Notes under the pieces: model-generated
Databases searched by the model: none
What the model was told of the DNA's origin: nothing
The model's input: the letters and a program-made list of their open reading frames with translations, nothing else
Program-made: the position numbers and the translations under genes
Shown here: positions 1 through 9,167 of the stretch, piece by piece
Layout: the number at the start of each line of letters is the position of its first letter
Position numbering within the stretch: the first letter of the stretch is position 1
DNA from: JAGQRJ01 sp041402045
GTDB taxonomy: Bacteria > Planctomycetota > J058
Assembly: GCA_041402045.1 (NCBI GenBank)
Contig: JAWKSZ010000030.1
Span: forward strand, 15,031 to 79,030
DNA length: 64,000 nucleotides
Direction: 5' to 3'

Positions 1-611
1 TGGGCAGGGACGAAGCCCGCGCGGGTGGCGCCCCCCAGCGGGACCTCCTCCCACCAGTCGTGCTCGCTCACGCGCTCGAGGCCTGCGTCCTCGAGCAGCG
101 GGCGGTCGCCGAGGGGCACGAGGAACCGCGGACGGTGAGCCTCCTGCAGCCGGCGCAGGGTCTCCAGGTCGAGGTGGTCGTAGTGGTTGTGACTGATCAG
201 CACCGCGTCGATCCGCGGGAGGTCCTCGAAGCGCACGCCGGGCGGGATCACGCGCTGAGGCCCGATCCAGCTCAGGGGGCTGCAGCGCTCGCTCCAGATC
301 GGATCCGTGAGCACGTTCAGTCCGTCGAGCTGGAGCAGCAGCGTGGAGTGGTTGATCCAGGTCACGCGCAGGTCAGCGCCGGCCACCTGCGGAGGCGGCG
401 CCGGCGCGGGCTCGAGGTGCAGGCTCGTGGGCCAGGGCGGCGGCTCGCGGGTCGCCTGCCAGCGCAGGAAGCTCCAGAACGAGCCCGGGGTCGGGACCTG
501 GTTCTGGAAGCGCTCGCCGTCGAAGTGGTCGGAGACCGGGCCCTGGTAGTGCGGACCGGCGAACACACAGCCCCCGAGGGTTAGGATCAAGCAGGTCGCC
601 ACCGCGCGCAT
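1..611 (-). CDS. MBL-fold hydrolase, NAPE-PLD/UlaG-like lipoprotein (3' end outside window)
   Basis: The reverse-strand reading frame runs from an ATG at 611 to the window edge without a stop, so the C-terminus is missing. It begins with a short hydrophobic signal ending in a lipobox (LTLGGC, Cys about residue 15). A metallo-beta-lactamase metal-binding motif SHNHYDHLD follows near residue 135, preceded by TWINHSTLLLQLDG, which is typical of the N-acyl-phosphatidylethanolamine-hydrolyzing phospholipase D-like branch. Family knowledge suggests a metal-dependent hydrolase of phospholipid or similar esters anchored in the envelope; the substrate cannot be told. It diverges from the small membrane gene at 668. 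A TTAGCT hexamer six bases before the ATG suggests a leaderless message. Confidence 0.8.
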   Translation of the reverse strand, partial: MRAVATCLILTLGGCVFAGPHYQGPVSDHFDGERFQNQVPTPGSFWSFLRWQATREPPPWPTSLHLEPAPAPPPQVAGADLRVTWINHSTLLLQLDGLNVLTDPIWSERCSPLSWIGPQRVIPPGVRFEDLPRIDAVLISHNHYDHLDLETLRRLQEAHRPRFLVPLGDRPLLEDAGLERVSEHDWWEEVPLGGATRAGFVPA

Positions 612-617
612 GCCCTC

Positions 618-623
618 AGCTAA
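618..623 (-). promoter_or_regulatory. -10-like TTAGCT, leaderless promoter candidate
   Basis: TTAGCT on the reverse strand lies six bases before the ATG of the MBL-fold gene and no purine-rich ribosome-binding site fits between. It matches the TANNNT-N6-start pattern seen before several other genes here. Confidence 0.35.
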
Positions 624-667
624 CGGTGGGGACGCGCGGCGCGCAAGCGCGAGGGCCGGAGGACAGC

Positions 668-931
668 ATGAAGCGGGCGCTGGGGATCGCCGGGATCGCG
701 GCGGGCGTGTTAGGGGTCGCCTGGATCGCCGTGGCGTGGTTCGTGCTCCCGGTGTTCATGCTCCACGCCGAGGAGAGCGGGCGCGCGCTGTCCGGCCTGG
801 AGCGCCTGCTGTTCAGCGGGCAGCGCGTCACCCAGAGCTACTGGATCCTGCTCGCCCCCCTCGCCCTGGCGCTGGGGGTGGGCGGCGCCATGCTCCTCGC
901 CGGCTCCTCCAGCGAGCCCCCGTCCGACTAG
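668..931 (+). CDS. small two-helix membrane protein
   Basis: An 87-residue protein with two hydrophobic segments (about residues 5-29 and 58-80), the first followed by a short charged loop. The ATG at 668 was chosen because GGAGGA stands a few bases upstream; the frame is open further upstream but has no good start. No family is recognised. Its TAG stop overlaps the TAG of the convergent MtfA-like gene in the shared four bases CTAG (928-931). It is probably an inner-membrane protein of unknown role. Confidence 0.6.
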   Translation: MKRALGIAGIAAGVLGVAWIAVAWFVLPVFMLHAEESGRALSGLERLLFSGQRVTQSYWILLAPLALALGVGGAMLLAGSSSEPPSD

Positions 932-1698
932 AGCTCCGCCGGGTCCTGGAGGTAGAAGGCCTGGAGCAGGCGGTAGAGCTCGGGGTGCCGGCGCTTGAGC
1001 TCGGGCCCGCGCTCGAAGAAGGCCTCCGTCGCCACCGCGAAGAACTCCGCGGGGTTGGTCGCCCCGTAGGGGTCGAGGACCCGGCGCCGCCGCCCGCGCT
1101 CGGCGTCGCGCTGGAGCTCGGCGAACTCGCGGGCGAAGACCTCGGCCCACTCGCGATACAGCTCGCGCCGAGGCAGACGGGGCAGCCCGTCGGCGTGGCC
1201 GTAGTCCTGGTCGAGCTGGTGGGCGAACTCGTGCAGGATCACGTTGTCCCCGTCCCGCGGGTGGACGGCCCCCGTGAGGCTCGCGTCCCAGGCCAGGACG
1301 ACCGCCCCCTGGACCCACGACTCCCCCAGGCGCGCGTCGGCGCCGGCGAGGACCGTCCCGTCGGGCAAGAGCTCCTCCTCCTCGGCGCTGACGTAGGTGC
1401 TGGGGTAGACGAGCACGCTGGAGACGCGGGGGAAGTATTCGGTGTCCCGGTGCAAGAGCAGCACGCTGGCCTGGGCCGCGATCGTGACCCGCACCTCGTC
1501 GGTGAGCTCGAGCCCGCCGCAGCCCTCGAAGGACTTCTCGGCGAGGAGCACCTGGGTGTGGCCCAGGAGCTCCGCCTGGTCCGCCAGGGGCAGGCGCCGG
1601 AAGTAAGGCACGTTGCGCTCGACGATCGCGCGCCACGCCGCGGGGAAGGGCTGCGCGCGCAGCCGCGCGCGTCGGCGTCGGCGCAGCCAGCCGAACAC
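928..1698 (-). CDS. mtfA: MtfA-like zinc-dependent peptidase (M90 family)
   Basis: 256 residues, the usual size for the MtfA/DUF980 family. The gluzincin motif HEFAHQLD is near residue 152, and conserved acidic residues in EWAEVFAREF and PAEFFAVATEAFFE downstream supply the remaining metal-site and helix features. In Escherichia coli MtfA binds the Mlc regulator and influences glucose PTS expression; whether Mlc exists here is unknown, so only the peptidase assignment is safe. An arginine-rich N-terminus replaces a signal peptide, so it is likely cytosolic. It lies four bases downstream of the CNNM gene and is probably co-transcribed with it. Confidence 0.88.
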   Translation of the reverse strand: MFGWLRRRRRARLRAQPFPAAWRAIVERNVPYFRRLPLADQAELLGHTQVLLAEKSFEGCGGLELTDEVRVTIAAQASVLLLHRDTEYFPRVSSVLVYPSTYVSAEEEELLPDGTVLAGADARLGESWVQGAVVLAWDASLTGAVHPRDGDNVILHEFAHQLDQDYGHADGLPRLPRRELYREWAEVFAREFAELQRDAERGRRRRVLDPYGATNPAEFFAVATEAFFERGPELKRRHPELYRLLQAFYLQDPAEL

Positions 1699-1702
1699 GG
1701 CG

Positions 1703-2890
1703 TCAGGCCTCGGCGGCCCCGTCGGCCCGAGGCGCCGCGGGCTGAGTCGCCGCAGGCTGAGTCGCCGCGGGCGGGGCCTCCGCAGGCTGGGTCGCCGCAG
1801 GCGGGGGCGCCGACGCCGCGGCGGCCTCCTCGGGGATCAGCCCCATGCGCAGGGCGCGCTTCCTCCACTGGCGGCGCGCGTGCTCCTGCATGTCGGTCAC
1901 CGCGTCGGCCTCGTCCACGATCTCCAGACCCAGGAGCGTCTCCACCAGGTCCTCGAGGGTCACGAGGCCGGCGGTGCCGCCGTACTCGTCGACCACGAGC
2001 GCCACGTGGCTCTGCCGCTCGAGGAGCTGGTCGAACAGGCTCGAGAGCGGCGCCGCCTTGGGCACCGCGGGGATCGGGCGCTTGAGCTCGACCAGGGACA
2101 GGTCGAGCTCGTCCTTGGCCGCGCGCAGGAGCACGTCGCTCTTGATCACGTAGCCCGTGATCTTGTCCAGGTCCCCCTCGTGCACCGGGATTCGGCTGAA
2201 GCGCAGCCAGTCCTCGCGGGCCAGGAGCTCGCGGACCTTGGTCTGCTCGGGGATCCCGAACAGCACCGTGCGCGGGGTCATGACGTCGCCGGCCTTGAGG
2301 TCGGCGATCTTGAACAGGTTCTGCAGCACCCGCGACTCGCTGGCGGGGAAGATCCCCTCCCGCGCGCCCTGGACCGCGATCGCGCTGATCTCCTCGCGGC
2401 TGGGAATGCTGGGGTGCCCCGAGCCGCCAATGAACTTGGTCACCCAGCGCGAGGCGGGCACGAGCAAGGTCACGGTCATGAGCCAGGTCAGCGGGCCCAG
2501 GATCCGCGCCACGGCGGGCGCCAGGCGCTTCCAGTAGGCCGAGCCCAGGGACTTGGGAATGATCTCGGACACGAGCAGGATCAGCACGGTCAAGACGCCC
2601 GAGAACACCCCCAGCCAGGCGTCGCCGAACACGTGGGCGGCCTGAGCCCCGGCCCCCGCCGCGCCCACGGTGTGGGCGATCGTGTTCAGGCTGAGGATCG
2701 CCGACAGCGGGCGATCGACCTCGGCCTTGAGCGCCTTGATCCGCGCCCCCGCCGCGCTGCCGCTCTTCTCGAGCGCAGCCACGTAGCCCGGGGTGATCGA
2801 GAGCAGGACCGCCTCGAGCACCGAACACAAGAACGAGATCCCCAGCGCCACCAGGACGTAGAGGATCAGGAGGAATACGTCGGTCGTCAC
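1703..2890 (-). CDS. CNNM/CorC (HlyC) family DUF21-CBS membrane transporter
   Basis: 395 residues: an N-terminal DUF21 transmembrane domain (about 1-175, helices at 5-30, 60-85, 95-115 and 130-155), then a CBS pair (about 200-320, with GDVMTPRTVLFGIP, RIPVHEGDLDKITGYV and VALVVDEYGGTAGLVTLEDLVETLLG), then a low-complexity tail with repeated PAATQPA units. This is the architecture of Mg/Co-efflux-type CNNM proteins; CBS domains sense adenine nucleotides. The usual C-terminal CorC_HlyC domain is missing and replaced by the alanine/proline repeat tail, as in the shorter bacterial members. It heads a two-gene operon with the MtfA-like peptidase. Confidence 0.9.
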   Translation of the reverse strand: MTTDVFLLILYVLVALGISFLCSVLEAVLLSITPGYVAALEKSGSAAGARIKALKAEVDRPLSAILSLNTIAHTVGAAGAGAQAAHVFGDAWLGVFSGVLTVLILLVSEIIPKSLGSAYWKRLAPAVARILGPLTWLMTVTLLVPASRWVTKFIGGSGHPSIPSREEISAIAVQGAREGIFPASESRVLQNLFKIADLKAGDVMTPRTVLFGIPEQTKVRELLAREDWLRFSRIPVHEGDLDKITGYVIKSDVLLRAAKDELDLSLVELKRPIPAVPKAAPLSSLFDQLLERQSHVALVVDEYGGTAGLVTLEDLVETLLGLEIVDEADAVTDMQEHARRQWRKRALRMGLIPEEAAAASAPPPAATQPAEAPPAATQPAATQPAAPRADGAAEA

Positions 2891-2933
2891 AGGGAGCAGG
2901 GTAAACGAAGACCCGGCGGCCGGGGGCTCGGCG

Positions 2934-4247
2934 TCACTCCCCGGGGGCTACGACCTCCAGCCGCAGGTCCCGGCACCCCGCGCGCTGGAGGTAGACCACG
3001 AGCCCCAGGAGCCCCCGGTCGAGGCGCTGGAAGCGGACGGTCCCCAGCTCCAGCCGCCCGTCGACGACCCGGGCCTGGACCCGGGCGGAGTAGGCCCCCT
3101 CCAGGGCGCCGGGCGCCAGCTCCACCCGACCTCCGCCGGCGTGCACGTCGCGCCCGAGCTGGCCGACCCGGGCCAGGACCTCGCGGGGCACCTCGAGCTC
3201 GGGGTCGAGGAAGGCCCGGCGGGAGCCGCTGCGCTCGGCCGCGGCGACCGCCGCGTCGACCACCGCGCGGTCGGCCCCCGGCAGCTCGGCGCAGGCGCGC
3301 AGCCGCGGGAGCACGGTGCGCTGCACCGCGGCGTGCAGCTCGCGCAGGACCTCCTCGGCCTCGGCCTCGTCCATGGAGGTCGCCACGCGGTAGAGGTAGC
3401 CCTCGATCCCTGCGTCGCGGAGCCCCTGCTGGCGGGCCTCGCACAGCGCGGCCCACGTCGCCCGCGCCCGCGCCTCCTCGCCGCCGACCCCGGCGGGGTG
3501 CCACGGCGGCCGCAGGAAGGCCCCCGCCGGGAACGCGGCGTAGTGTTCGCACGCGTCGACCAGCGCTTGGGCCGCGTCTGGGTCGGGCGCCGCGCAGCTC
3601 AGGTCCAGCGCCAGCTCCGGATCGCGGACCGGGTCGCCCTGGGTCCAGGCCTCGCCGCCCAGCGCGCGGAACACCTCGAGCAGCGGGTGCGGGGCCTGGC
3701 CGGCGTAGTCGCCCTTGAGGTCTCGCACCACGAGCAGCCGCCCCAGCTCGACCACCGCCTGGGCTGCCTCGTGCGGGGTCCCGGCGAAGCCCAGGCCTAC
3801 CGTGCTGCGCACCCCGAGCCGCGCCAGGGCAGCGCCGACGCGGGGGGTCAGGGGCGGCGGGCTCTGCTCGTCCAGGAGCTGCCGCCGCAGCTCCGGGTCA
3901 CGGGCGCAGTCGGCGGCGGAGTCGGCGAGCAGCTCGCGCGCGACCCGCGCCGCGGCAGAGGCTGCTTCGCCGTCGGCGAAGCGCGCCACAACCCCCACCT
4001 GGAACCATCCCCCGGGCGACGTCGCGTCCAGCACCGCGGGGTCGAGGGCGGGGACCTCGCTGCGCGGCGGGTCGCCGCCGGCGAAGAACCCGGCCCCGAG
4101 GTGGTCCTGCCCGGCGAGGGGCAGGTTCAGGTCGAAGGGCGTCGCCCCGGGCCGAGGCCCCCGACGCGTCAGCCCCACGGCCAGGGAGGCCAGGAGCAGC
4201 GGGGCCAGGCTCGCGAGCAGGAGCTTCCTCAGAGCGTCGGGGCGCAT
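2934..4247 (-). CDS. anchored protein of unknown function
   Basis: 437 residues with a positively charged start and one hydrophobic segment (about residues 7-25), so it is exported and either cleaved or anchored. The rest is soluble, rich in alanine and arginine, with four scattered Cys residues (two near 115-120, two near 230). No known domain is recognised. It lies between the CNNM gene (43-base gap, same strand) and the divergent rhomboid. The TACGAT hexamer six bases before the ATG and the absence of a Shine-Dalgarno sequence suggest a leaderless transcript. Confidence 0.65.
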   Translation of the reverse strand: MRPDALRKLLLASLAPLLLASLAVGLTRRGPRPGATPFDLNLPLAGQDHLGAGFFAGGDPPRSEVPALDPAVLDATSPGGWFQVGVVARFADGEAASAAARVARELLADSAADCARDPELRRQLLDEQSPPPLTPRVGAALARLGVRSTVGLGFAGTPHEAAQAVVELGRLLVVRDLKGDYAGQAPHPLLEVFRALGGEAWTQGDPVRDPELALDLSCAAPDPDAAQALVDACEHYAAFPAGAFLRPPWHPAGVGGEEARARATWAALCEARQQGLRDAGIEGYLYRVATSMDEAEAEEVLRELHAAVQRTVLPRLRACAELPGADRAVVDAAVAAAERSGSRRAFLDPELEVPREVLARVGQLGRDVHAGGGRVELAPGALEGAYSARVQARVVDGRLELGTVRFQRLDRGLLGLVVYLQRAGCRDLRLEVVAPGE

Positions 4248-4253
4248 GTGCGG

Positions 4254-4259
4254 ATCGTA
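4254..4259 (-). promoter_or_regulatory. -10-like TACGAT, leaderless promoter candidate
   Basis: Reverse-strand TACGAT is separated from the ATG at 4247 by six bases (CCGCAC). No ribosome-binding site is present. A clear -35 is not visible. Confidence 0.45.
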
Positions 4260-4291
4260 GCCCCTTGCTCCGGGAGGCGCCCCTGCCCACC

Positions 4292-5164
4292 ATGGCCTGC
4301 ATGGGACTCGAGCACCGCGACTACATGCAGGCCGAGCGCCCCGGCGCCTGGCGCGGGCGCTGGGCGGTCATGGCCACGACCCACAAGATCGTGGTCCTCT
4401 GCTGCGTGGTGTGGGTCCTGTGGCAGCTCCCCCCGCTGCGCGCGGTCATGCGCGACCACTTCACCGTGAGCTGGGACGGCGTGTTCCGCCACGGCCGGGT
4501 GTGGACCCTGTTCAGCTCCGCGTTCTCGCACCAGGACCCCTGGCACCTGCTGTGGAACATGCTCTTCCTGCACTGGTTCGGCCTGGACCTGGAGCGGCTC
4601 TACGGCCGCCGCAACTTCTGGACGCTCTACCTCTACGGCGCCCTCCTATGCGCCCTCGCCCACGCGCTCTACAGCCACGTGTGGGGCTTCGACGTGCCGG
4701 CGCTGGGCGCCTCGGGCTCGGTCATGGCGATCGTGGTCGTGGCCGCGATCTTCTTCCCCTGGCGGCGGATCCTGCTGTTCTTCATGCTCCCGGTGCCGCT
4801 GTGGCTGCTGGCGACGATCAAGCTCGTGGGCGACCTCTCGGGCGTCCTCGGCAGCGGCGGCTCGGGGATCGCCCACGCAGGGCACCTCGGCGGCGCCGCC
4901 GCGGGGGCGCTGTTCTGGTGGCTCGACCTGCGCCTGTTCGCCTCCCCCGGCGAGCCCGAGCGTCCGGTGCGCCTGCGCGCGCTCCTGCCCCGGCGCCGCG
5001 CGGCAGCAGCCGCGCCCCCGCCCCCGCGGCCGAGCGTCGACCCCGAGCTCAGCGCGCGGGTGGACGAGCTGTTGCGCAAGATCAAGGCCTCGGGGCTGGC
5101 CAGCCTCAGCGACGAGGAGCGCGCGTTCCTCGACGGCGCCAGTCGGCGCTTCCGCCGGGGCTGA
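4292..5164 (+). CDS. rhomboid family intramembrane serine protease
   Basis: About 290 residues with six or seven transmembrane segments. The signature residues of rhomboids are present: HLLWNMLFL in the second core helix, the nucleophile in GASGSV, and the catalytic histidine in HAGHLGGAAAG. The first conserved segment is preceded by RVWTLFSSAFSHQDPWHL, typical of bacterial rhomboids. A cytosolic C-terminal tail of about 75 residues carries poly-alanine/proline and a short helix ending in LSDEERAFLD. The start at 4292 follows GGGAGG; an ATG at 4301 is an alternative. Substrates cannot be predicted. Confidence 0.88.
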   Translation: MACMGLEHRDYMQAERPGAWRGRWAVMATTHKIVVLCCVVWVLWQLPPLRAVMRDHFTVSWDGVFRHGRVWTLFSSAFSHQDPWHLLWNMLFLHWFGLDLERLYGRRNFWTLYLYGALLCALAHALYSHVWGFDVPALGASGSVMAIVVVAAIFFPWRRILLFFMLPVPLWLLATIKLVGDLSGVLGSGGSGIAHAGHLGGAAAGALFWWLDLRLFASPGEPERPVRLRALLPRRRAAAAAPPPPRPSVDPELSARVDELLRKIKASGLASLSDEERAFLDGASRRFRRG

Positions 5165-5400
5165 GCCCGGCCACGTGAAACCCTCCCAGGAAAACTGTCC
5201 ACACCGGACGGCATTCGTCAGGGGACGGTAGCGCCGTTTCAGGCCCTGGGGCAATCCGTGTGCGCCGAACCGAACCGCTCCCCGCCCCGCGGCGACTTAG
5301 GGCTCGCGCGCGCGGAACGCGGCTTGCGACCCCTTCCCTCGAGAGAAGACGCCGCGCGAGGCCGCGGACCGGACCCGAGAGAACAGAGAGAGACACTGCC

Positions 5401-6887
5401 GTGACGAAGCTTCACGCCCTGACCCTGATCGCGCTCATGATCACGAGCGCAGCCTTTGCAGACCCCACCCCCGGCATTTCGAGCGCACAGACGAGTCAGC
5501 TCGAGGAGGCCGCGGCCCACGCCCGCGACCTCGAGCTGCGCGACGCGATCGACGACGCCCTGCACCTCGCCGGAGGCGAAGCCCGGCGGGTGCGCTTCAC
5601 CTTCGAGGGCGATCAGGGCGCGCTCGAGGTGCGCGGCGCGGTCCTGGCCTGGGACACGCTCAAGGTCGAGCGCTACCGGGTGGCCGACCTCGCCGAGGCC
5701 ATGCTCCTCGGCGAGCAGGACCGCGACGACCCCAGCGAGCCGCACACCCTCGAGCTGCGCGGCCGCGACGTGCTCGTGCTCTCCGGCCCCGCCGCCCAGG
5801 ACGCCGCGACGGTGCGCGAGCTGCGCAGCCTGTGCTGGCCCAAGAGCGCGCAGAAGCGCGTGGACGGCTTCTACCGCAAGGCGGGGGAGGACGACCAGTG
5901 GATGCGGATCAGCCGCGAGGCGCTGGCGGCTTCGCCGTGGCTGGCCGGCCACCCCTCCCTCGAGCCGACGCTCATGCAGCAGCTCGCCGCGCTCTCGCCG
6001 AACGCGACCCTCACCAGCGAGGGCACCCTCCTGCGCCTCGACCTGGGCGGCGACGGGATCATGACCCTCGACCGCGCCGACGCCTTCACCGCCGTGGGCA
6101 TGCACACCTCGGCGGACGCCGAGCGCGCGATCCTGGCCTTCAGGGACGCCGTCCTCGGCGACGCGCCGGCGCCCGCCGCCGGACCGGGCGCTCCCGCCGC
6201 AGGCGGCCTCGTGGACGGGCTGGCCGGGAGCGCCCCCGCGTCGCCCTGGAGATCCAACAGGGCGGCACGGTGACCGTGCGCCTGCGGGGCAACCCCTCGA
6301 CCGGCTACGCCTGGAACCTCGACGCCGCCGACGGCCTGAGCCTGGTGCGCGAGGACGTCGAGGCCAGCGCGGGCGGCCCGATCGGGTCCGGGGCGAGCTT
6401 CGTGTTCGAGCTCAGCGCCGACACCGCGGGAGAGCATGTCCTGCAGCTCGCCTACCGTCGCCCCTGGGAGTCGCCGTCCGCCGACGACGACACCTTCCGC
6501 GTCACCCTGCGCGTGGTCGCCGCGGCGCCCGCGCCTGCGCCCGCCCCGGCTCCCGCGCCTGCGCCCAACGCGCCCAAGGAGTTGAGCCTCGGCCAGAGCG
6601 ACTCGGGGGACACCCTCCAGATCCAGCGCGGCGGCACGGTGATCGTGCGCCTCGCCGGCAACCCCTCCACGGGCTACGCCTGGAACCTGGACGCGGCCGA
6701 CGGCCTGACCCTGGTCAGCGAGGACTTCGCCGGCGGCGGCCCGGTCGGCTCGGGCGGAGGCTTCGTGTTCGAGCTCAGCGCCGACACGCTGGGGAGCCAC
6801 ACCCTGGAGCTCGCCTACCGCCGCCCCTGGGAGTCGCCCTCCGCCGACGACGACACCTTCCGCGTGACCCTCGAGGTGGTCGAGTAG
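5401..6887 (+). CDS. secreted protein with tandem chagasin (I42) inhibitor domains, frameshifted
   Basis: A GTG start at 5401 (purine-rich AGAGAGAGAC upstream) gives a signal peptide (LTLIALMITSAAFA) and about 260 residues of unrecognised sequence. The frame then breaks near 6235, in a run of five C. The next frame holds two near-identical domains (about 6249-6520 and 6610-6885), each with NPSTGYAWNLDAADGL, a glycine-rich turn and YRRPWESPSADDDTFRV, joined by an Ala-Pro linker. These are the three loops of chagasin-type inhibitors of papain-like cysteine proteases. Restoring one C joins everything into one protein of about 495 residues. Likely an exported protease inhibitor; the target is unknown. 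Confidence 0.75.
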
Positions 6888-6910
6888 CCCAGGTCCGATC
6901 GGGTTGGCGG

Positions 6911-6939
6911 GGCGGGGGGCGCGCTAAACGCCCCCCGCC
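6911..6939 (+). terminator. strong GC hairpin after the chagasin gene
   Basis: Eleven-base complementary arms (6911-6921 and 6929-6939) around a seven-base loop containing CTAAA, 24 bases after the stop codon. No T-tract follows, so it is a terminator of the hairpin-only kind or an mRNA 3'-end stabiliser. Confidence 0.55.
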
Positions 6940-6983
6940 GTCGTGTGGGGCGCGACGTGCGCGGACGAGCTCGAGCGGCGACC

Positions 6984-9011
6984 ATGGTCGGTGTGCAGCA
7001 GCTCCCCGACGAACTCGCGCGCCGCTTCGAAGCCCTGGAGGTCCTGGGCCAGGGCGGCATGGGGCGCGTGCTCCTCGCCCGCGAGCGCAGCAGCGGACGC
7101 GAGGTCGCGCTCAAGCTGCTCACCCAGCGCGCGACCCCGGAGCGCCTGGAGCGCATGCGTCGCGAAGCCGAGCTCACCGCGCAGCTCGACCACCCTGGGA
7201 TCGTGCGCGTCCACGACGCGGGGATCGCGGAGGGGGCGCCCTGGGTGTGCTACGAGCGGGTGCTCGGCGCGCAGCCTGCGCGAGGCCTTCGCCGGCGCCC
7301 GCCTCGAGCAGCGGGTGAGCTGGGTGCTGGAGGCCGCGCGCGCCCTGGGGGCCGCCCACGCGGCGGGGGTGATCCACCGCGACCTCAAGCCCGAGAACGT
7401 GCTGATCGACGCCGACGGGCGGGTGAAGGTCGTCGACTTCGGCCTGGCCTCGGCGGTCGGCCTGGAGCGCATGACCCAGACCGGCGCCCTGGTCGGGACC
7501 CCGACCTACATGGCCCCCGAGCAGATCGCCGGCCGCGGCCGGCGCGAGCCCGACGCGCGCACCGACGTGTGGGCGCTGGGGGTGCTCCTGTTCGGCCCTG
7601 ACCGAGGAGCGCCCCTTCGACGCCCCGACGTTGCACGGCCTCGCCGCCGCGATCACCTCGGGCTCGTGCCCCGCGCCGTCCTCGCGCGCCGCGGGCGTCT
7701 CGCTCTTTCTGACGCGGTCGTCGCGCGGGCGCTGCAGGTCGACCCCGAGCGTCGCTTCTCCGACGCGCGGGGCTTCGCCCGCGCGCTGGACAGCGCGACG
7801 GCGAGCGCCGACCCGTCGGCGCGGCCTCCATGGATCCTGGCCGGGGTCGCCCTGGGGCTCGGGATCCTGGGGCTCGCGGGGGTGGTCCTGGCCGTCGGAC
7901 TGCGCGGCGCCGCCGCCCCGAGCGCGCGCCCCCGGCCCCGACCCTCGAGCTCGAGCGACCGCCCGCGGCCACCCTCGACGCCTCGGTGCTCCTGGAAGGC
8001 CGGGTCACGCCCCCCGAGACGCCGCTGTGGGTGACCACCGAGCGCGGGCGCCGCGAGCTCCCCGCCCGCCCTGACGGCAGCTTCCGCACGCGCCTGCCCC
8101 TGGCCCCCGGGCTCAACGCGATCGAGGTCGAGGCCGCGCCGCTCCACGGAGAGGGCGCGCGTCAGGGCTTCACCGTCGAGCGCCTGGACGACTACCCCGA
8201 GTGGTTCACCCGGCTCGCGCCCGCGGCCCGGCCGCCGATCCCGCTCCCGCAAGGGATCACGCCCGCGACCGCCGAGGGCGACTACCTGAACGCCGCCGAC
8301 GGCTCGACCCTCGTGTTCGTCCCCGGCGCACGTCAGGTGCAGTTCGGCGTCGACGCCGACGCGCTCAGCGGGGACACCCTGTTCCACCCGCTCTCCCGGC
8401 GCACCGTCGACGTGGCGCCGTTCTTCATTGGCAAATACGAGGTGAGCTGGCAACAGCTGGCCCGCTACTGGCTGAGCGAGGAGCGACCACGCGAGCCGCC
8501 TGCCCCGCGGATCACCAACGTGGGCAACGTGGAGGAGGGCAACGTGCGCGTCCTCGAGGAGCCCTACACCGCGCAGCGCAACGACCCCGCCTTCGACGTG
8601 CCCCCCGACGTCGTCCAGCGCTACTGCGCCTACGCCGGCGGGCGGCTGCCCACGGACTACGAGTGGGAGCTCGCCGCCCGCGGCGAGCTCCGCCGCGACT
8701 ACCCCTGGGGCGACTGGGACCCTGACCGCGCCAACGTCCAGGGGGAGCGCGACGGCTACCGCACGGTCTCGCCGATCGACGCGTTCCCGGCCGGGGCCAG
8801 CCCCTACGGCGCGTTGAACATGAGCGGCAACGTGGAAGAGTTCGTGCTCGCCGAGGACGGCCGCGACCCGAGCGAGCTCTACGTCCGCGGCGGGAGCTGG
8901 CGGCACTTCCCGGTGGGCGCCCGCGCGGCGGCGCGCGAGCGGGTCAACCCCGACAAGCCGACCCACAGCCAGATCCGCGGCTGGCGCGTGTGCCGGCCCG
9001 TGGAGGACTAG
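6984..9011 (+). CDS. Ser/Thr protein kinase fused to a formylglycine-generating-enzyme (SUMF1) domain, frameshifted
   Basis: Read across four frame changes (near 7265, 7593, 7690 and 7925) the locus encodes one protein of about 675 residues. The N-terminal Hanks kinase shows LGQGGMGRVLLAR, EVALKLL, VIHRDLKPENVLI, VVDFGLAS and GTPTYMAPEQ. A single transmembrane helix (ILAGVALGLGILGLAGVVLA) follows. A linker leads to a C-terminal FGE-sulfatase-type domain with FFIGKYEVSWQQLARYW, GGRLPTDYEWELAARG, YPWGDWD, NMSGNVEEFV and YVRGGSWRH. Deleting one base at 7265 restores VLGGSLREAF, the expected hinge of a kinase. The extracytoplasmic domain probably senses or binds ligand; the sulfatase-activating Cys pair is not seen, so enzymatic activity is doubtful. 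Its stop codon overlaps the inverted-repeat element at 9008. Confidence 0.75.
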
Positions 9012-9167
9012 TGCTGTGCGTCAGAAGTTTCGCTACGGGTCGCGCGACGTCGTCGTCTGGCAAGGCGTGAGGAGGGAGCAATGCGGGCCATTGTGACCGA
9101 CGAACAACACAGCCAGGGGCGGCGAGGGCAAGCGAGATGTAGCGGAACTTCTGACGTGCAGCACTAG
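9008..9167. mobile_element. MITE-like element, ~27-bp terminal inverted repeats, CTAG (or TA) duplication
   Basis: Positions 9010-9036 and 9140-9166 are inverted repeats with about three mismatches (outer ends GTGCTG...CAGCAC, inner core GTCAGAAGTT). Both ends are bounded by CTAG (9008-9011 and 9164-9167), consistent with a four-base CTAG or two-base TA target duplication. The ~150-base interior has no credible coding capacity. The left CTAG contains the TAG stop of the kinase-FGE gene and the right CTAG contains the TAG stop of the convergent lipoprotein gene. Removing the element would leave the two genes overlapping at one CTAG. Confidence 0.7.

Noticed and set aside
5401..6887. Programmed ribosomal frameshifting as explanation for the split chagasin gene
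   Set aside because: There is no slippery heptamer or downstream pseudoknot evident, and similar single-base breaks occur in many unrelated genes of the window.
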